This document shows, in pieces, positions 6,307-13,682 of a stretch of 17,431 nt of DNA; position 1 is the stretch's first letter; each line of letters opens with the position of its first letter. The stretch is from NCBI GenBank assembly GCA_900543605.1, contig UQSK01000038.1, positions 1 through 17,431 on the forward strand, in the 5' to 3' direction. A program made the position numbers and the translations under genes. This DNA is from an uncultured Collinsella sp. GTDB taxonomy: Bacteria; Actinomycetota; Coriobacteriia; Coriobacteriales; Coriobacteriaceae. A model generated the notes under the pieces. That model did not search any database, was not told the DNA's origin, and was given only the letters and a program-made list of their open reading frames with translations.

Positions 6307-7680
6307 TTATCGCCGCACGTATCGAAGCACTTCAACAGCGGCATTCACCTCGACAACGCGACGCTCCAGGCCGCGGCGAATGGACTCGAGCCGTCCCTCC
6401 GCCGTGGCCCACTTGCTCTGCGAAAGGATCTCAATCGCCTCACCAACAAATCCGTCGAGTCGCGATGAATCGAACCAATCGAGCGAGTCGGCAAGCGCCA
6501 GCTGGACGGAAGGGTCGGGCCCAAACGGCTTAGCGGCAAACCCAAACTCCCCAGCTGCGAGCGCGGCAGTTGGTACGTTGTACCACAGGCAGTTGCCGCT
6601 ATCGAACAGCGGAGCAGGTTTTATCTCCAGGGTGTCGACATTGCGGATGATGCCGAAGTTTCGCCAATGGCGGTCGCTGTTGGCCAAAAGGGCATCGCAG
6701 ACAATCATCTGCGACATAGACCTTCTCACGGCGGCCTCGTCTGCTCCATGCTTACCAAGGAAGTGGCAGTACCGGTCGTACGTCGAGCTTCCTCGCTGGC
6801 CACCAAGGGCGCCCTTAACGTAAACAGCCGGAACGTATTCCTCGCGGCCGTCAAGAAAATCCTCGCACAGGCACACGGGGCCATTGAACATGCGCTCAAC
6901 CGTGTAAGGAACAAACTCCCCCTCCGACAGCAAGCGACGATGTAGAGCCGTTGCAACCGCCTCGTTAAAGGGACGCTGATCGTCCATCCCGCACCCTTTA
7001 GCCAAAACGCGAATGCCGTTTCGGATCATCCACGATTTAGGAAGCTCGCCCTCGGATGTGTTGTCGGGATTTTTAAGACCGATGCCCTCCAGCCAACCCG
7101 AACGCCCCTCGGGCGTCGACCGCTCAAATTCATTCTCGAAGTAATTGAGGTTTCGCCATTCGAGCTCATCGCATTCTGCCGGTCGCAGCCAATAGCAATC
7201 CGAAAGCGAGAGACCCAGGCACTGAACCGGCACCTCAGCGCCGTTGACAATCCCCAGCTCGCGGTAGCGCGAGATAAGCCCAGGGCGAACATCGGGCACC
7301 AATCGATGCCCCCACCACGCGTTGAGCTCCCGCTTATTCACCGTTGGAGAAGAGCTCGAGCACGTGCCAAACGGCATTCGTTGCGCATCGAGGACCTCCG
7401 CGATTTCGAAGGGAAACTCGCGCATCGTATCAAATGAGACATGCGCGACCTCATGGTCGGCCGACATCAGCGTAAACTTGCGCCCCACATCGGCTGCAGG
7501 ACGGCGTCCTCGTTTGCGGACCTTTTGATAGGCGATCGCAGAATTGTACTCGACCATCTTCCGGCCGCCCACAATATCGCACACAAGCGTCCCCGATGCG
7601 GAAAGTTGCGATATGCGGGCTTTCGTAACGCCCAACAGGCGGGCGGCATCACCCATAGTTAAGTACTCAGATGTATCCAT
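6307..7680 (-). CDS. HTH domain fused to a HipA-like protein kinase
   Basis: 457 residues. Residues 5-55 form an excisionase/MerR-like helix-turn-helix (YLTMGDAARLLGVTKARISQLSASG), followed by a basic stretch KVRKRGRRPA. The rest resembles HipA-type kinases of toxin-antitoxin systems: a glycine-containing ATP loop near 207-216 (NTSEGELPK), K228 in VLAKG, a catalytic loop NSDRHWRNFG with D336 and N341, and a metal-binding D360 in PAPLFD. All key kinase residues appear present, so it is probably active; HipA phosphorylates an aminoacyl-tRNA synthetase, but the target here is unknown. No separate HipB-like antitoxin gene flanks it; the fused HTH may supply DNA binding and self-control. GAGGT precedes the ATG by about 10 bases. 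The stop lies 8 bp from the convergent mnmA stop. Confidence 0.78.
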   Translation of the reverse strand: MDTSEYLTMGDAARLLGVTKARISQLSASGTLVCDIVGGRKMVEYNSAIAYQKVRKRGRRPAADVGRKFTLMSADHEVAHVSFDTMREFPFEIAEVLDAQRMPFGTCSSSSPTVNKRELNAWWGHRLVPDVRPGLISRYRELGIVNGAEVPVQCLGLSLSDCYWLRPAECDELEWRNLNYFENEFERSTPEGRSGWLEGIGLKNPDNTSEGELPKSWMIRNGIRVLAKGCGMDDQRPFNEAVATALHRRLLSEGEFVPYTVERMFNGPVCLCEDFLDGREEYVPAVYVKGALGGQRGSSTYDRYCHFLGKHGADEAAVRRSMSQMIVCDALLANSDRHWRNFGIIRNVDTLEIKPAPLFDSGNCLWYNVPTAALAAGEFGFAAKPFGPDPSVQLALADSLDWFDSSRLDGFVGEAIEILSQSKWATAEGRLESIRRGLERRVVEVNAAVEVLRYVRR

Positions 7681-7758
7681 ATGCCGTATTACCTCGTTAA
7701 GTAATTTACGCTTTAGTTAATAGATTACATACATCATAATACTAAACGTCCTAAAGCG
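7658..7758 (-). promoter_or_regulatory. Repeated GTTAAGTA motifs and inverted repeat at the HTH-HipA gene start
   Basis: GTTAAGTA occurs at 7658-7665 and 7696-7703, and GTTAATA at 7716-7722. An 8-bp inverted repeat CGCTTTAG / CTAAAGCG spans 7709-7758. This AT-rich stretch is the promoter region of the HTH-HipA gene and the repeats are candidate operators for its own HTH domain. The first copy lies inside the coding region. Confidence 0.4.
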
Positions 7759-7762
7759 AAAA

Positions 7763-7784
7763 AAGGCCCGAGAAATCGGGCCTT
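7763..7784 (-). terminator. Terminator of the M42 peptidase gene
   Basis: Perfect 9-bp stem AAGGCCCGA / TCGGGCCTT with a 4-base loop; on the minus strand it runs into TTTTTTCG. It starts 34 bp after the peptidase stop codon. Confidence 0.9.
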
Positions 7785-7817
7785 AGCGATTGGTCAACTG
7801 AGTCGCAAGCTGCTCCC

Positions 7818-8846
7818 CTAGCGCTGCACGTAGGCGCGGACGAGCTCGTAGGTATTGCGCACGCCGTCGATGTGGCTGCGCTCGTAGTTGTGGCTCGCGT
7901 ACACGCCGGGGCCGATCAGACCGTGACGGATGTCGTAGCCGGCAGAGAGCGTGGCCTCGACATCCGAGCCGTAATGCGGGTACACGTCGATGGCGTAATC
8001 GAGCTCCAGCTCGCGCGCGATGTTGGACAGCGTGGTCACCAGATCGTAGTTGTAGGGGCCACCCGAATCCTTGGCACAAATCGAAACCATGCGCTCGGTG
8101 CAGCCCAGATCATCGCCCACGCAACCCATGTCAACGCTGATCATCTCGCGCGTGTCGGCCGGCACAAAGGCACCGCCGTGGCCGACCTCCTCGTACACGG
8201 TAAAGAGCAGCGACACCTTGCGCGAAAGCGACACCTCGCCGCCAGCAACGGCACGGGCCAGACCCAGCAGAATCGACGCCGACAGCTTGTCATCCAGGAA
8301 GCGGCTCTTAATGTAGCCGCTCTCCGTCACCGTGGTACGCGGATCCATAGCGATGATGTCGCCGGTCTGAATGCCCAGCTCAAGCACATCGTCCTTGCTG
8401 TCAACATTCTCATCGAGCAGGATTTCCATGTTCTTCTCGATGGTCTTGACCGGCTCGTCGGCCACGTGCGCCGAAGGCTCGGTATTGAGGACCACGCCCG
8501 TGTACACATTGCCGTCACGCGTGTAGACGGTGCAGTTCTCGCCATCAGCCGTAGACCACTGATGCCCGCCGAGGGTCGTGGGGCGCAGGCGACCATTGTC
8601 CTTAATGGAACGCACCATGGCGCCTAGGGTATCGACATGGCTCGCCAGTACGAGCGGCTCACCCTCGCCACCAAGCTCAACGAGCACGTTACCCTTATTG
8701 GAACGCTCAGGCCCAAACCCCATATCGCGCAGAGTCTCCATCAGATAATCGGTCGCCGCGCGGGTATAGCCCGTCGGCGAAGCAATAGAAGTCAGCTCCT
8801 TCAGCTGGTCAGTAATATAGGAGAGCGTAGAATCCATCTTGGACAC
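7818..8846 (-). CDS. M42-family metallopeptidase (aminopeptidase)
   Basis: 342 residues from a GTG start. M42 enzymes are cytoplasmic dinuclear-metal aminopeptidases, often large tetrahedral assemblies that trim peptides. In this numbering the metal and catalytic residues visible are H70 and D72 in LASHVDT, D185 in LDDKLSA, the E219-E220 pair in YEEVGHGGA, and D239 in SVDMG; the C-terminal ligand is probably in ASHNYERSH. The GTG at 8846 was chosen because AAAGGG lies 8 bases before it; the next ATG, at 8837, would be 17 bases from that site. An upstream start at 8900 has no support. Substrate cannot be told from sequence. It is followed by a strong terminator and appears monocistronic. Confidence 0.88.
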   Translation of the reverse strand: MSKMDSTLSYITDQLKELTSIASPTGYTRAATDYLMETLRDMGFGPERSNKGNVLVELGGEGEPLVLASHVDTLGAMVRSIKDNGRLRPTTLGGHQWSTADGENCTVYTRDGNVYTGVVLNTEPSAHVADEPVKTIEKNMEILLDENVDSKDDVLELGIQTGDIIAMDPRTTVTESGYIKSRFLDDKLSASILLGLARAVAGGEVSLSRKVSLLFTVYEEVGHGGAFVPADTREMISVDMGCVGDDLGCTERMVSICAKDSGGPYNYDLVTTLSNIARELELDYAIDVYPHYGSDVEATLSAGYDIRHGLIGPGVYASHNYERSHIDGVRNTYELVRAYVQR

Positions 8847-8965
8847 CAAAGTCACCCTTTCATATCGAATTAAACCCACAGCAACGATACCACCACGCAC
8901 AATTATTTACCTAGCGAGACAACCCATCGAGCTTCCCAGAACTGCGCCCGCCACGATAACGAGCC

Positions 8966-9092
8966 GGCGGGCCCCGCCCGTTAGCCCCGCAATCTTTCCG
9001 CAGGACGGAGAAAGCCCCCGCCGCACGAAGTGCGCAGCGGGGGCCTCCGACATGTCCGAGGACGATTCTGGGGCTAACGGGCGGGGCCCGCC
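8966..9092. other. 127-bp palindrome able to fold as a cloverleaf
   Basis: A perfect 23-bp inverted repeat (8966-8988 and 9070-9092; outer part GGCGGGCCCCGCCCG) encloses three smaller hairpins: 8994-9014 (CTTT.CCG / CGG.AAAG), 9014-9044 (GCCCCCGC...GCGGGGGC with an inner CGCAC/GTGCG), and 9045-9061 around GACATGTC. Together they make a four-way junction. It begins 8 bp after the fucO stop and has no T tract, so it is not an ordinary terminator. It may be a structured 3' end, a processing site or a small non-autonomous element. Confidence 0.7.
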
Positions 9093-9100
9093 GAACCAGG

Positions 9101-10267
9101 TTAAGCAGCCGGGCAGATCTTCTTGAAGAGCTCGATGACGTCGTCGAGCGTTGCCTCGCGCGGGTTACCCGGGAAGCAGGCGTCGGCCATGGCGTCCCTG
9201 GCCAGGATCTCGATCTCGTCAGCCTTCATGGCCTCGCAGACGTGCGGGATGTTCACGTCGGCGGAAAGCTGCTTGACGGCGGCGATAGCAGCGTCGGCAG
9301 CCTCGTCGGTGCTCATGCCCGTGGTGTCAACGCCCATGGCGACGGCGACCTTGGCCAGACGCTCGGCGCAAACCGGCTTGTTGAACTCCATGGCGATCGG
9401 CAGCAGCATGGCGCAAGCGACGCCGTGCGGGGTGTCGTAGTGAGCGGACAGGGTGTGAGCCATGGCGTGGTCGATGCCCAGGCCGACGTTGGAGAAGCCC
9501 ATGCCGGCGACATACTGGCCAAGAGCCATGCCCTCGCGACCGGAGCCGGGCTGACCGGACTTGGCCTCGGCGACAGAGTCGCGCAGGTTCTCGCTGATCA
9601 GCTTAATAGCCTCAAAGTGGAACATGTCAGAGAGCTCCCAAGCGCCCTTGGTGGTGTAGCCCTCGATGGCATGGGTCAGAGCGTCCATGCCAGTGGAAGC
9701 GGTCAGGCCGGCGGGCATGGAAGCCATCATGTCGGGGTCGACGACGGCGACCTCGGGGGCGTCGTTGGTGTCGACGCACACGAACTTGCGGACCTTCTCG
9801 GGGTCGGTGATGACGTAGTTGATGGTCACCTCGGCAGCAGTACCGGCGGTCGTCGGTACGGCGATGGTGAACACGGCATGGTTCTTAGTGGGAGCAACGC
9901 CCTCGAGGCTGCGGACATCGGCGAACTCGGGGTTGTTGATGATGATGCCGATGGCCTTGGCGGTGTCCATAGAGGAGCCGCCACCGATGGTCACGATAGC
10001 GTCAGCCTCGGCGGCCTTGAAGGCCTCGACGCCGTCCTTGACGTTCTGGATGGTGGGGTTGGGCTTGATCTCGGAGTAGAGGCTCCAAGCGATGCCGGCA
10101 GCGTCGAGCTCGTCGGTCACCTTAGCGGTAACGCCAAACTTGACCAGATCGGGGTCGGAGCAGACGAAGATCTTCTTGTAGCCGCGGCGCTGGAGCTCGC
10201 CGGGGATCTCCTTGATGGCGCCGGAACCATGATAAGAGATGGTGTTGAGAACGAAACGATTAGCCAT
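9101..10267 (-). CDS. fucO: Lactaldehyde reductase / iron-containing alcohol dehydrogenase
   Basis: 388 residues, closely resembling E. coli FucO, which reduces L-lactaldehyde to 1,2-propanediol with NADH during anaerobic use of fucose or rhamnose. Shared stretches include NNPEFADVRSLEG, AEVTINYVITDPEKVRKFVC and ALGQYVAGMGFSNVGLG. The NAD-binding motif GGGSSMD is at 95-101, and the metal ligands align as D195, H199, H267 and H281. GGGAGG lies 6-7 bases before the ATG. The gene appears to stand alone, with no fucose isomerase, kinase or aldolase beside it. A LacI-type operator upstream suggests sugar-dependent control. A related group III alcohol dehydrogenase with another substrate is possible but less likely. 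Confidence 0.9.
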   Translation of the reverse strand: MANRFVLNTISYHGSGAIKEIPGELQRRGYKKIFVCSDPDLVKFGVTAKVTDELDAAGIAWSLYSEIKPNPTIQNVKDGVEAFKAAEADAIVTIGGGSSMDTAKAIGIIINNPEFADVRSLEGVAPTKNHAVFTIAVPTTAGTAAEVTINYVITDPEKVRKFVCVDTNDAPEVAVVDPDMMASMPAGLTASTGMDALTHAIEGYTTKGAWELSDMFHFEAIKLISENLRDSVAEAKSGQPGSGREGMALGQYVAGMGFSNVGLGIDHAMAHTLSAHYDTPHGVACAMLLPIAMEFNKPVCAERLAKVAVAMGVDTTGMSTDEAADAAIAAVKQLSADVNIPHVCEAMKADEIEILARDAMADACFPGNPREATLDDVIELFKKICPAA

Positions 10268-10286
10268 TGATAGCCTCCCATCGTGT

Positions 10287-10339
10287 GCGGGGCACCCATT
10301 ACGCCCCGCGCTATAAGTCCCATCCTAACGCTTTTGAAA
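10287..10339 (-). promoter_or_regulatory. Candidate fucO promoter and 5'-leader hairpin
   Basis: Minus strand TTTCAA (10339-10334), 17-bp spacer, TTATAG (10316-10311). The hairpin GCGGGGC-N9-GCCCCGC (10309-10287) starts one base beyond the -10, so it would sit at the very 5' end of the mRNA. The -35 is weak. Confidence 0.4.
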
Positions 10340-10365
10340 CAAAAAACGCGTGAGAACGTCAAAAG

Positions 10366-10383
10366 TGTTAAAGCGTTTCAACA
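10366..10383. promoter_or_regulatory. LacI-family-type operator upstream of fucO
   Basis: The 18-bp site TGTTAAAGCGTTTCAACA is a palindrome with a central CG (TGTTnAAnCGnTTnAACA), the layout bound by LacI/GalR-family regulators. It lies about 100 bp upstream of the fucO start and roughly 30 bp upstream of the candidate -35. The regulator gene is not in the window. Confidence 0.6.
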
Positions 10384-10413
10384 ACTGGTATCGTCATCGC
10401 CTGACCACTAAAC

Positions 10414-10442
10414 AAAAAGGGGCGGCCGAGATGGCCGTCCCC
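10414..10442 (-). terminator. Terminator of the DUF1275 gene
   Basis: On the minus strand AGGGGACGGCC, loop ATCTC, GGCCGCCCCT followed by TTTTTG; a 10-bp stem with one bulged base, about 54 bp after the DUF1275 stop codon. Confidence 0.85.
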
Positions 10443-10495
10443 TCCCCATTATCGATCTATCTGACAAGGAAACTGCCCCCTGCCATATCCTGCCG

Positions 10496-11212
10496 TTATT
10501 TTTGGCAGGCGTCTTTCCAATCTTCGCAGGCGCGCTTCCAGCGAAAGCGCAAATCGCGCTCGCGGTCGATGAACATGATGGCAAACGCGACAAACAGCAG
10601 CACGCTCGCCACCGCAATGGCGTGAAGACCTATGCGCTCAATACACCAATTGCCCAGCACGGCGCCAAACACAAAGGTAAAGATCACGCCAAAGTACAGC
10701 AGGCCGTTTTCCAAAAAGCCACGCCTATGGGTGATGATGTAGTCGTCCACGTTTTGCAAGGCATTACGGAGGTTGCCGATACACATCGTCGTGGCAATGC
10801 CGTGACCGTGGATCTTGCGGAAGCTCTCAACCTGCATGCCGCAGGCAAACGACGTGAGACAGTTGGCGAGCAGGTTGTAACCGCCACCGGGGATAAAGCT
10901 CACGCCAAGCAAGATAACGGCTTCAAAAAACACCGTCACCTGACGCCAGTGAATCACACTGCCAAACCGCTCGTGCACCAGGTCGGCAAGCATAATGCCC
11001 ACGGCAAACGACACCACGGGAAAGAAGTAGCGTCCCGCCAGCGCCCAGTTGCCCTCCGAGATGCTCACGCCCACGAGCAGGATGTTGCCCGTCTGCGCGT
11101 TTGCGAAAACATGGTCGCGCCCAATGTACGAATACACATCCATAAAGCCACCGGCGAGCGCCAAGATGATGCCCAGCTCAATAGACTCCGATATCTGTTT
11201 GGCACGCTGCAT
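10496..11212 (-). CDS. YoaK/DUF1275 family membrane protein
   Basis: 238 residues with about six to seven membrane segments. The opening ELGIILALAGGFMDVYSYIGRDHVFANAQTGNILL is typical of DUF1275 (YoaK), as is the later CFACGM-like segment SFACGMQVESFRK and TTMCIGNLRN. The family is widespread and of unknown function; transport has been proposed without firm evidence. The ATG at 11212 was chosen because AAGGAGG lies about 10 bases upstream and the conserved region starts there; a longer in-frame extension to 11443 is low-complexity and crosses the divergent promoter region. It is transcribed away from ygiQ and ends at a strong terminator. Confidence 0.88.
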   Translation of the reverse strand: MQRAKQISESIELGIILALAGGFMDVYSYIGRDHVFANAQTGNILLVGVSISEGNWALAGRYFFPVVSFAVGIMLADLVHERFGSVIHWRQVTVFFEAVILLGVSFIPGGGYNLLANCLTSFACGMQVESFRKIHGHGIATTMCIGNLRNALQNVDDYIITHRRGFLENGLLYFGVIFTFVFGAVLGNWCIERIGLHAIAVASVLLFVAFAIMFIDRERDLRFRWKRACEDWKDACQK

Positions 11213-11391
11213 CGTCGTGCGTCCTCCTTGTTGACGACCCTCTCGTGCGTTGGCGGAGACATAGCCGCCGTTCATACTGTAACCCATTGACAACATGGCG
11301 TGCGCGCGAGACGAGTTCTCCAACGCGCAGATACACAGTCTGGAAACAAACGGCGGGTACGGCGCCGACGCCCGACACCTCGTGTACTCCA

Positions 11392-11424
11392 CCAGTCTTT
11401 TTAGCCCCGTCCCAAAAAGACTGG
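11392..11424 (-). repeat. Perfect palindrome with GGGACGGGG loop (REP-like, type C) at the ygiQ promoter
   Basis: CCAGTCTTTTT (11392-11402) and AAAAAGACTGG (11414-11424) are perfect 11-bp inverted arms around an 11-base loop that reads GGGACGGGGCT on the minus strand. It ends one base before a candidate -10 (TACAAT, 11426-11431) for the ygiQ-like gene. It could act as an operator, a terminator of incoming transcripts, or be a REP-like insertion. Confidence 0.7.
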
Positions 11425-11425
11425 T

Positions 11426-11431
11426 TACAAT
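11426..11431 (+). promoter_or_regulatory. Candidate -10 element for the ygiQ-like gene
   Basis: TACAAT lies 31 bp before the GTG start. No good -35 is present because the palindrome at 11392-11424 occupies that position; activity would need an extended -10 or an activator. Confidence 0.35.
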
Positions 11432-11462
11432 TACGTGCAGCATACTAACAACGGGAGGAATC

Positions 11463-13598
11463 GTGGCAAAAAAGCCCCAGGACGCTCAGCACAACCAGCA
11501 TGGCAAGCATGCCCAGCGCGGCCGGCAGCAAAAGCGTGGCGGCAAGGCCCAAGATTCGCGCCCCACGCATACCCCGGCTGCGCCCGTCCGCCCCTGGCGC
11601 CCGGGCCGCGATAAGTTTCTCCCCGTCAGCCGGGCCGACATGGATGCGCGCGGCTGGGACCAGTGCGACTTTGTCTACGTCTGCGGCGATGCTTACGTGG
11701 ACCATCCCAGCTTTGGCATGGCCATCATCAGCCGTGTCCTCGACGCGCACGGCTACAAGGTGGGCATCATCTGTCAACCCGACTGGACTGACCCCGCCAG
11801 CATCACTGTGCTCGGCGAGCCGCGCCTGGGCTTTCTCGTCAGCGCCGGCAACATGGACTCCATGGTCAACCACTATTCGGTGACCAAGCACCGCCGCCAC
11901 ACCGACGCCTATACCCCCGGTGGCGAGGAGGGGCACCGTCCCAATCGTGCCGTCACGGTCTACGGCAACCTCATCCGCCAGACGTTCAAGGACGCCCCCA
12001 TCATCATCGGCGGCATCGAGGCGAGCCTGCGCCGCCTGGCCCACTACGACTACTGGCAGGACAAGCTCAAGCGCTCGGTACTGCTCGACTCGGGCGCCGA
12101 CATCCTCATCTACGGCATGGGCGAGCACGCGATCGTCGAGATCGCCGACGCGCTCGACGCGGGACTACCCGTCGATCAGATCACCTATATCAACGGCATC
12201 GTCTACCGCACCAGCTCGCTCGACGAGGTCTACGACTACGACCTGCTGCCCAGCTGGGACGACCTTGCCGCCGACAAGCTCAACTACGCGCGCAGCTTTA
12301 ACGTGCAGCAGCAGAATATGGACCCCATCACCGGACATCGCCTGGTAGAGCCCTACCCCAACAGCGTCTATGTGGTGCAGAACCCGCCGTCGGCGACACT
12401 CACCACCGACGAGATGGACGAGGTGGCCGAACTCCCCTACGCACGCGATTGGCATCCCGACTACGACGCGGCAGGCGGCGTGCCGGCCTTTGCCGAGATC
12501 AAGTTTTCCATTAGCTCCAACCGCGGGTGCTTTGGCGAGTGCTCGTTTTGCGCGCTCACCTTCCACCAGGGCCGCGTGCTGCAGATGCGCAGCCACGATT
12601 CGATCATGCGCGAGGCCGAGCTGCTCACGCGCGACCCCGAGTTTAAGGGCTACATCAACGACGTGGGCGGGCCGACGGCCAACTTTAGCCGCCCTGCCTG
12701 CGACAAGCAGCTCAAGCACGGCGTGTGCAAGAACAAGCGCTGCCTGTGGCCGAGCGTATGCAAGAACATGGTGGTCGACGAGAGCGGCTACACGCAGTTG
12801 CTGCGCGACCTGCGCCAGCTACCGGGCGTCAAGAAGGTCTTCGTCCGCAGCGGCATCCGTTTTGACTACACCATGGCCGATGCCTCGGACGAGTTTTTGC
12901 GCGAGCTGCTGGAGCATCACGTCTCGGGCCAGCTGCGCGTAGCGCCCGAGCACGTGAGCGACGCCGTGCTGTCTGTGATGGGCAAGCCGAGCCGCGCCGT
13001 CTACGACGCATTCTGCCGTAAATTTGAACGCTTGAACCGCGAATACGGACTCAAGCAGTACGTGGTGCCGTATCTGATCTCGAGCCACCCCGGTTCAACC
13101 ATGAAGGAAGCTGTGGACCTTGCCGAGGCCGTGAGAGACATGGGCTACATGCCCGAACAGGTGCAGGACTTCTACCCCACGCCGTCCACCATGTCGACGT
13201 GCATGTACTACACCGGCGTGGATCCGCGCACCATGGAGCCGATCTATGTGGCGCGCGACCCGCACGAGAAGGCCATGCAGCGCGCGCTCATCCAGTATCG
13301 CAAGCCCGAGAACTACAAGCTGGTGCGCGAGGCGCTGGAAAAGGCCGGCCGCCGCGATTTGATCGGCTACACCAAGCATTGCCTGATTCGTCCCGTGCCC
13401 CCGCGTCCGGGCGAGACGACTGCTGGCGGTGGCCATGGCACCGGCAAGAAGGGCGGCAAGGCCCACGGTGGCGCCGCCGGCAAGGGACCCAAAGGCAGCA
13501 AGGGCCACGGTGGCATGTCGCGCGCGCAGAACACTGCCGGACGCAACCGCGCGGCCCAGGGACGTCAGGGCGCCAACGGCGGCGGACGCCGCAACTAG
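11463..13598 (+). CDS. YgiQ-family radical SAM protein
   Basis: 711 residues. The radical SAM cysteines are C356, C360 and C363 in SSNRGCFGECSFCALTFHQGR, which bind the 4Fe-4S cluster that cleaves S-adenosylmethionine. The upstream region (DFVYVCGDAYVDHPSFGMAIISRVLDAHGYKVGIICQPDW) and the later VKKVFVRSGIRFDY, LRVAPEHVSDAVL and VQDFYPTPSTMSTCMYYTG are hallmarks of the YgiQ/UPF0313 family. The reaction is unknown. The GTG at 11463 follows GGGAGG by 4 bases; the in-frame extension upstream crosses the palindrome and promoter. The first 45 residues are basic and Gln/His-rich, and the last 55 are a Gly/Lys/Arg-rich tail that suggests nucleic-acid contact (inference). Confidence 0.92.
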   Translation: MAKKPQDAQHNQHGKHAQRGRQQKRGGKAQDSRPTHTPAAPVRPWRPGRDKFLPVSRADMDARGWDQCDFVYVCGDAYVDHPSFGMAIISRVLDAHGYKVGIICQPDWTDPASITVLGEPRLGFLVSAGNMDSMVNHYSVTKHRRHTDAYTPGGEEGHRPNRAVTVYGNLIRQTFKDAPIIIGGIEASLRRLAHYDYWQDKLKRSVLLDSGADILIYGMGEHAIVEIADALDAGLPVDQITYINGIVYRTSSLDEVYDYDLLPSWDDLAADKLNYARSFNVQQQNMDPITGHRLVEPYPNSVYVVQNPPSATLTTDEMDEVAELPYARDWHPDYDAAGGVPAFAEIKFSISSNRGCFGECSFCALTFHQGRVLQMRSHDSIMREAELLTRDPEFKGYINDVGGPTANFSRPACDKQLKHGVCKNKRCLWPSVCKNMVVDESGYTQLLRDLRQLPGVKKVFVRSGIRFDYTMADASDEFLRELLEHHVSGQLRVAPEHVSDAVLSVMGKPSRAVYDAFCRKFERLNREYGLKQYVVPYLISSHPGSTMKEAVDLAEAVRDMGYMPEQVQDFYPTPSTMSTCMYYTGVDPRTMEPIYVARDPHEKAMQRALIQYRKPENYKLVREALEKAGRRDLIGYTKHCLIRPVPPRPGETTAGGGHGTGKKGGKAHGGAAGKGPKGSKGHGGMSRAQNTAGRNRAAQGRQGANGGGRRN

Positions 13599-13650
13599 CG
13601 TGGCGAGGGCCGGCCGGTGTCTCTTGGCCAGTCGGCGTCTCCTCATCGCC

Positions 13651-13682
13651 CAAGCGTGTTTTCCTTAGGGGAATCACGCTTG
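13651..13682. terminator. Convergent hairpin between ygiQ-like and CPBP genes
   Basis: CAAGCGTG and CACGCTTG form perfect 8-bp arms, with a further TTCC/GGAA pairing inside. It overlaps the CPBP stop codon and serves both converging genes; T tracts are short, so efficiency is uncertain. Confidence 0.6.

Noticed and set aside
9242..10270. 342-codon plus-strand frame opposite fucO
   Set aside because: Exact antisense of a clear FucO protein, repetitive Gly/Val/Asp composition.
10418..10442. GGGGACGG in the DUF1275 terminator as another member of the palindrome family
   Set aside because: Here the motif lies in the stem of a normal terminator with a T tract, not in a conserved loop, so it is probably coincidence.
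11445..12128. 227-codon minus-strand frame opposite the start of the ygiQ-like gene
   Set aside because: Antisense shadow; the plus frame carries conserved YgiQ motifs.
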